64,000 nt of DNA from Lelliottia jeotgali (lineage in GTDB: Bacteria; Pseudomonadota; Gammaproteobacteria; Enterobacterales; Enterobacteriaceae). The first letter of the stretch is position 1. The number at the start of each line of letters is the position of its first letter. Location: positions 4,464,001-4,528,000 of the forward strand of contig CP018628.1 of the NCBI GenBank assembly GCA_002271215.1, written 5' to 3'. This document shows positions 58,549 to 64,000 of the stretch, piece after piece. A program made the translations under genes and the position numbers. The notes beneath the pieces are model-generated. The model did no database searches, was not told the DNA's origin, and was given only the letters and a program-made list of their open reading frames with translations.

Positions 58549-61500
58549 ATGCAGGTCAGCAGAAGGCAGTTCTTTAAGATCTGCGCTGGCGGTATGGCAG
58601 GCACGACGGCAGCGGCGCTGGGCTTTGCCCCTGGTGTAGCGCTGGCGGAGACACGGCAGTACAAACTGCTGCGCACCCGTGAAACCCGTAATACCTGTAC
58701 GTACTGTTCTGTCGGTTGTGGGCTGTTAATGTATAGCCTCGGCGACGGCGCGAAAAACGCTAAAGCATCTATCTTCCATATCGAAGGTGATCCGGACCAT
58801 CCGGTCAACCGTGGCGCGCTGTGCCCGAAAGGGGCCGGTCTGGTGGATTTCATCCACTCCGAAAGCCGCCTGAAATTCCCTGAATATCGCGCTCCTGGCT
58901 CTGATAAATGGCAGCAAATCAGCTGGGAAACGGCGTTTGATCGTATCGCTAAACTGATGAAAGAAGATCGTGATGCCAACTATGTCGCGCAGAATGCCGA
59001 CGGCGTCACCGTTAACCGCTGGCTCTCCACCGGCATGCTCTGTGCTTCGGCATCCAGCAACGAAACCGGCTATTTAACGCAGAAATTTACGCGCGCACTC
59101 GGTATGCTCGCGGTCGACAACCAGGCACGTGTCTGACACGGACCAACGGTAGCAAGTCTTGCTCCAACATTTGGTCGCGGTGCGATGACCAACCACTGGG
59201 TCGACATCAAAAACGCTAACCTCATCATCGTGATGGGTGGAAACGCGGCAGAAGCGCATCCAGTCGGGTTCCGCTGGGCGATGGAAGCCAAAATCCACAA
59301 TGGCGCGAAACTGATTGTGATCGATCCCCGCTTCACGCGTACGGCGTCAGTGGCGGATTTCTACACCCCTATTCGTTCAGGTACTGACATTACTTTCCTG
59401 TCAGGCGTACTGCTGTATCTGTTAACTAACGAAAAATATAACCGCGAATATACCGAGGCTTACACCAACGCCAGCCTGATCGTGCGTGAGGATTACAGCT
59501 TTGAAGATGGTCTGTTCAGCGGCTACGACGCGGATAAACGCAAATACGACAAAACCAGCTGGAACTACGAGCTGGATGAAAACGGCTTTGCGAAACGCGA
59601 CACCACGCTGACCCATCCGCGCTGTGTATGGAACCTGCTGAAAACGCACGTTTCCCGCTACACGCCAGAGGTGGTTGAGAACATCTGCGGCACACCGAAA
59701 GCCGACTTCCTGAAAGTCTGCGAGTACATCGCCGAAACCAGCGCTCATGACAAAACCGCGTCGTTCCTTTACGCACTGGGCTGGACGCAGCACTCCGTCG
59801 GCGCACAGAACATCCGCACTATGGCGATGGTTCAGCTGTTGCTTGGCAATATGGGAATGGCAGGCGGCGGCGTAAACGCCCTGCGCGGTCACTCCAACAT
59901 TCAGGGCCTGACGGACCTTGGCCTGCTGTCGCAGAGCCTGCCGGGCTACATGACGCTGCCAAGCGAAAAGCAGACCGACATCCAGACCTACCTGACCGCC
60001 AACACGCCGAAACCGCTGCTGGAAGGCCAGGTGAACTACTGGGGCAACTACCCGAAATTCTTCGTCTCAATGATGAAGGCCTTCTACGGCGATAAAGCGA
60101 CGGCGGAAAACAGCTGGGGCTTTGACTGGTTGCCGAAGTGGGACAAGGGTTACGACGTGCTGCAGTATTTCGACATGATGCATCAGGGAAAAGTGAACGG
60201 CTATCTGTGCCAGGGCTTTAACCCGGTCGCCTCGTTCCCGAACAAGAACAAGGTGGTGGAGTCGCTGTCGAAGCTGAAGTTCCTGGTGACGATTGACCCA
60301 CTCAATACCGAAACGTCAACGTTCTGGCAGAACCACGGCGAATCGAACGACGTCGATCCGTCCAAAATTCAGACCGAAGTGTTCCGTCTGCCCTCCACCT
60401 GCTTCGCGGAAGAGAACGGCTCAATTGTCAACTCCGGTCGCTGGTTGCAGTGGCACTGGAAAGGCGCGGACGCCCCAGGCATCGCCCTGAACGACGGCGA
60501 GATCCTGGCCGGTATCTTCCTGCGTCTGCGCAAGATGTACGAGGCAGAAGGCGGTGCGAATCCAGAGCAGGTTCTGAACATGACCTGGAACTATTCGACG
60601 CCTGACAATCCAGCCCCTGAAGAGGTGGCGATGGAGAGCAACGGTAAAGCGCTGGCGGATGTGATTGATCCGGCCACCGGCACCGTGCTGGCGAAGAAAG
60701 GCGATCAGCTGAGCACCTTTGCGCATCTGCGCGATGACGGCTCAACCGCCAGCGGCTGCTGGATTTTCGCAGGTAGCTGGACGCCGAAAGGCAACCAGAT
60801 GGCGAACCGCGATAACGCCGATCCGTCGGGCCTCGGCAATACGCTGGGCTGGGCATGGGCGTGGCCGCTGAACCGCCGCATTCTGTATAACCGCGCATCC
60901 GCTGACCCACAGGGTAAACCGTGGGATCCGAAGCGTCAGCTCCTGAAATGGGACGGCGCGAAATGGGGCGGCGTGGATATTCCGGACTACAGCGCAGCCG
61001 CACCAGGTAGCGACGTTGGGCCGTTTATCATGCAGCCAGAAGGCATGGGCCGCCTTTTTGCGATCGACAAGATGGCAGAAGGTCCGTTCCCGGAACACTA
61101 CGAGCCGTTTGAGACGCCGCTGGGCACCAACCCGCTGCACCCGAACGTTATCTCTAACCCGGCTGCCCGTATCTTTAAAGGCGATTTTGACGCGCTGGGT
61201 AAAAAAGATAAGTTCCCGTACGTCGGCACCACGTACCGTCTGACCGAACACTTCCACTACTGGACCAAACACGCGCTGCTTAACGCCATCGCGCAGCCGG
61301 AACAGTTTGTGGAAATCGGTGAGAAGCTGGCGAACAAGCTCGGTATCGCGCACGGCGATACGGTGAAAGTCTCGTCTAACCGTGGCTACATTAAGGCCAA
61401 GGCAGTGGTGACTAAACGTATTCGCACGCTGAATGTACATGGGCAACAGGTGGACACCATCGGTATCCCGATTCACTGGGGTTACGAGGGCGTGGCGAAG

Positions 61501-61599
61501 AAAGGCTTTATCGCCAACACTCTGACGCCGTTCGTCGGTGATGCGAACACGCAGACGCCGGAGTTCAAAGCTTTCCTCGTGAACGTGGAAAAGGTGTAA
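58549..61599 (+). CDS. fdoG: Formate dehydrogenase-O major subunit (selenoprotein)
   Basis: FdoG is the periplasmic catalytic subunit oxidising formate to CO2. The N-terminus carries a twin-arginine signal (SRRQFFK, residues 4-10). A [4Fe-4S] site follows in RNTCTYCSVGCG near residue 48, with the fourth Cys in GALCPKG. The in-frame TGA at 59134-59136 is codon 196, in the exact selenocysteine position, so the true gene is 58549-61599 (1016 residues including Sec) and not two ORFs. A SECIS hairpin follows the TGA. Molybdopterin-domain sequences run to the C-terminus. First gene of fdoGHI-fdhE. Confidence 0.95.
59134..59176 (+). promoter_or_regulatory. SECIS element of fdoG
   Basis: Directly after the UGA, GACCAA (59141-59146) pairs with TTGGTC (59171-59176), enclosing an apical stem AGCAA-GTC-TTGCT (59151-59163). 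The layout of UGA, short spacer and small GU-containing apical loop fits bacterial SECIS hairpins bound by SelB. Confidence 0.85.
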
Positions 61600-61611
61600 C
61601 GGAGACGACTT

Positions 61612-62514
61612 ATGGCTTATCAATCGCAAGACATCATTCGTCGTTCCGCGACTAACGGTCTCACGCCCGCGCCTCAGGCGCGGGACCACCAGCAGGAAGT
61701 GGCGAAGCTCATCGACGTGACCACCTGTATCGGCTGTAAGGCTTGTCAGGTGGCGTGTTCGGAGTGGAACGATCTCCGTGACGAAGTGGGTCATAACGTC
61801 GGGGTGTACGACAACCCCGCCGATTTGACCGCCAAATCCTGGACGGTGATGCGTTTCTCGGAAGTGGAGCAGAACGACAAACTGGAGTGGCTGATCCGTA
61901 AGGATGGCTGCATGCACTGCGCCGATCCGGGCTGCCTGAAGGCGTGTCCGTCAGAAGGGGCTATCATTCAGTATGCCAATGGCATCGTCGACTTCCAGTC
62001 TGAGCAGTGCATCGGCTGCGGCTACTGCATTGCCGGCTGTCCGTTCAACGTGCCGCGACTGAACCCGGAAGACAACCGCGTCTACAAATGTACGCTGTGC
62101 GTCGACCGCGTGAACGTCGGCCAGGAACCGGCCTGCGTGAAAACGTGCCCGACGGGTGCTATCCACTTTGGCTCTAAAGAGGATATGAAAACCCTGGCGG
62201 GAGAACGTGTGTCAGAGCTGAAAACCCGTGGTTACGATAACGCCGGTCTGTACGATCCGGCGGGCGTTGGCGGGACGCACGTGATGTACGTGCTGCACCA
62301 CGCCGACAAGCCGAATCTGTATCACGGCCTGCCGGAGAACCCGGAAATCAGCGCCACGGTGAAATTCTGGAAAGGCATCTGGAAACCGCTGGCCGCCGTT
62401 GGCTTTGCTGCGACCTTTGCCGCCAGTATCTTCCATTACGTCGGCGTCGGTCCGAACCGTGCGGAAGAGGAAGACGATAATCTGCATGAAGAGAAAGACG
62501 AGGTGCGCAAATGA
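61612..62514 (+). CDS. fdoH: Formate dehydrogenase-O iron-sulfur subunit
   Basis: FdoH passes electrons from FdoG to cytochrome FdoI. The 300-residue protein has four [4Fe-4S] cysteine clusters: [11 protein letters not shown] near residue 39, [13 protein letters not shown] near 100, [13 protein letters not shown] near 133 and CTLCVDRV near 160. A C-terminal transmembrane anchor lies at about 258-278. It overlaps fdoI by 4 bp (ATGA). Confidence 0.97.
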   Translation: MAYQSQDIIRRSATNGLTPAPQARDHQQEVAKLIDVTTCIGCKACQVACSEWNDLRDEVGHNVGVYDNPADLTAKSWTVMRFSEVEQNDKLEWLIRKDGCMHCADPGCLKACPSEGAIIQYANGIVDFQSEQCIGCGYCIAGCPFNVPRLNPEDNRVYKCTLCVDRVNVGQEPACVKTCPTGAIHFGSKEDMKTLAGERVSELKTRGYDNAGLYDPAGVGGTHVMYVLHHADKPNLYHGLPENPEISATVKFWKGIWKPLAAVGFAATFAASIFHYVGVGPNRAEEEDDNLHEEKDEVRK

Positions 62515-63146
62515 AAAGACGTGACACCATCGTGCGCTATACGGCGCCGGAACGTATCAACCACTGGGTCACCGCCTTCTGCTTCATGCTGGCGGCGATA
62601 AGCGGGCTGGGGTTCTTCTTCCCGTCCTTCAACTGGTTGATGCAAATTATGGGCACTCCGCAGCTGGCGCGTATTCTGCACCCGTTTGTCGGTGTGATTA
62701 TGTTTGCCTCGTTTATCATCATGTTTTTCCGCTACTGGCACCATAACCTAATCAATCGGGATGATATCTTTTGGGCGAAGAATATTCGTAAGATCGTCGT
62801 CAACGAGGAAGTGGGTGATACCGGGCGTTATAACTTCGGCCAGAAATGCGTATTCTGGGCGGCGATTATCTTCCTGGTCCTGTTGCTGGCAAGCGGCGTG
62901 ATCATCTGGCGTCCGTATTTTGCGCCTGCTTTCTCAATCCCGGTGATCCGATTTGCGCTGATGCTGCATTCATTTGCCGCAGTAGCATTAATTGTGGTTA
63001 TCATGGTGCATATCTACGCCGCCCTTTGGGTGAAAGGCACCATTACCGCGATGGTGGAAGGATGGGTAACCAGCACGTGGGCGAAAAAGCATCACCCGCG
63101 CTGGTACCGTGAAGTCCGCCAGAAACAGGAAAAGTCATCTGAATGA
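62511..63146 (+). CDS. fdoI: Formate dehydrogenase-O cytochrome b556 subunit
   Basis: FdoI anchors the complex and reduces quinone. The 211-residue protein has four transmembrane helices and heme-ligating histidines in [11 protein letters not shown] (near residue 18), [18 protein letters not shown], and [23 protein letters not shown] near residue 155. It overlaps fdhE by 4 bp. Confidence 0.96.
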   Translation: MKRRDTIVRYTAPERINHWVTAFCFMLAAISGLGFFFPSFNWLMQIMGTPQLARILHPFVGVIMFASFIIMFFRYWHHNLINRDDIFWAKNIRKIVVNEEVGDTGRYNFGQKCVFWAAIIFLVLLLASGVIIWRPYFAPAFSIPVIRFALMLHSFAAVALIVVIMVHIYAALWVKGTITAMVEGWVTSTWAKKHHPRWYREVRQKQEKSSE

Positions 63147-64000
63147 GTATTCGCATAATCCCGCAAGATGAGCTGGGTTCGAGCGAGAAACGCACGGCGG
63201 AATACATTCCGCCGCTGCTATTCCCCAGACTCAAAAACCTCTACAACCGCCGCGCAGAGCGTCTGCGCGAGCTGGCAGAGAACAATCCACTCGGTGAATT
63301 TCTTCGCTTTGCTGCACTGATCGCCCACGCTCAGGAAGTGGTTCTGTACGACCATCCGCTGCAAATGGACCTGGCTGCGCGCATCAAAGAAGCCAACGAG
63401 CAAGGTAAGCCGCCGCTGGATATCCATGTGCTGCCGCGTGATAAGCACTGGCAGAAGCTGCTGCACTCGCTGATTGCTGAGCTAAAACCTGAGATGAGCG
63501 GTCCCGCATTAGCGGTTATCGAGAACCTGGAAAAAGCCTCCGAACTGGAGCTGGAAGAGATGGCGAACGCGCTGTTTGCATCCGACTTCGCGTTGGTGAG
63601 CAGCGATAAAGCCCCGTTTATCTGGGCCGCTCTTTCGCTCTACTGGGCGCAAATGGCCAGCCTGATTCCAGGCAAAGCCCGCGCCGAATACGGTGAGGCG
63701 CGTCAGTTCTGCCCAGTGTGCGGCTCGATGCCGGTGACCAGCATGGTGCAAATTGGCACCACACAAGGTTTGCGCTATTTGCACTGCAACCTGTGTGAGA
63801 CCGAGTGGCACGTGGTGCGCATCAAATGCAGTAACTGCGAGCAGACCCGTGATCTGAACTACTGGTCTCTGGAAAACGAGAATGCGGCGGTTAAAGCAGA
63901 AAGCTGCGGTGACTGCGGGACTTACCTGAAGATTCTCTATCAGGAAAAGGACCCAAAAGTGGAAGCCGTCGCCGACGATCTCGCTACCCTGGTACTCGAC
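63143..64000 (+). CDS. fdhE: Formate dehydrogenase accessory protein FdhE (partial)
   Basis: FdhE helps assemble active respiratory formate dehydrogenases, probably by acting on their redox sites. The reading frame starts at 63143 ([12 protein letters not shown]), overlapping fdoI, and is open to the window edge, covering 286 of about 309 residues. Four CxxC pairs that bind iron are visible: CPVC, CNLC, CSNC and CGDC between about residues 190 and 260. No internal stop was seen. Confidence 0.94.
   Translation, partial: MSIRIIPQDELGSSEKRTAEYIPPLLFPRLKNLYNRRAERLRELAENNPLGEFLRFAALIAHAQEVVLYDHPLQMDLAARIKEANEQGKPPLDIHVLPRDKHWQKLLHSLIAELKPEMSGPALAVIENLEKASELELEEMANALFASDFALVSSDKAPFIWAALSLYWAQMASLIPGKARAEYGEARQFCPVCGSMPVTSMVQIGTTQGLRYLHCNLCETEWHVVRIKCSNCEQTRDLNYWSLENENAAVKAESCGDCGTYLKILYQEKDPKVEAVADDLATLVLD

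Noticed and set aside
58549..59136. fdoG appears to be a pseudogene: an ORF of 195 residues stops at TGA, and a second ORF begins at 59185.
   Set aside because: The frame continues unbroken past the TGA, the position is the known selenocysteine codon 196, and a SECIS-like hairpin follows.

Overview
The window is a chromosomal segment of an enterobacterium in the Enterobacter / Lelliottia / Leclercia neighbourhood. The genus cannot be fixed from sequence alone. Nearly every core protein reads as a close homologue of its E. coli K-12 counterpart. From memory, the gene order follows the K-12 metF-to-fdhE interval, with several accessory blocks inserted. Repetitive DNA is typical of the group: REP/BIME elements and a long CCCTCACCC...GGGTGAGGG repeat sit in many intergenic gaps.

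Layout. 0-5.5 kb: the methionine regulon (metF, the metBL operon and its repressor metJ), with MET-box arrays in front of metF and between metB and metJ. 5.5-14.3 kb: housekeeping genes rpmE, priA, cytR, ftsN, hslVU (with a sigma-32 promoter), menA, rraA and zapB. 14.3-21.1 kb: glpFKX for glycerol use, then fpr, yiiR, yiiQ and tpiA. 21.19-22.48 kb: an intact IS481-family insertion sequence that split a copy of the long repeat and left a 5-bp target duplication. 22.5-28.2 kb: a SLC13/DASS-type permease (accessory), cdh, sbp, pfkA and fieF. 28.2-32.5 kb: the Cpx envelope stress system (cpxP with the 3'-UTR sRNA CpxQ, cpxRA), yiiM and sodA with a Fur box.

32.8-45.9 kb is an enlarged L-rhamnose locus. 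It holds rhaT, rhaR, rhaS and rhaBAD, followed by a four-gene sugar ABC importer of the rhizobial rhamnose type, a FucO-like lactaldehyde reductase and the mutarotase rhaM. The locus can therefore import rhamnose in two ways, interconvert its anomers, isomerise, phosphorylate and cleave it, and reduce the lactaldehyde product. 45.9-50.5 kb is an alpha-galactoside unit: a LacY-type symporter, a GH36 alpha-galactosidase and a LacI-type repressor with two 18-bp operator sites 21 bp apart. 50.5-52.1 kb is a cupin-XRE regulator divergent from an AzlC/AzlD exporter. 52.3-57.0 kb is the frvABXR operon (fructose-type PTS, M42 metallopeptidase and PTS-domain regulator), whose substrate is unknown to me. 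57.0-64.0 kb holds a small DUF1471 gene, fdhD and the formate dehydrogenase-O operon fdoGHI-fdhE. fdoG contains an in-frame UGA read as selenocysteine, and fdhE runs off the window end.

I found no rRNA, tRNA, prophage, CRISPR or classical defence system. The least-understood parts are the frv operon, the cupin-XRE/AzlCD pair, the DASS permease, the 35-bp tandem array between rhaA and rhaD, and the hairpin that abuts the rhaR ribosome-binding site. Comparisons with K-12 are from memory and were not checked by alignment.
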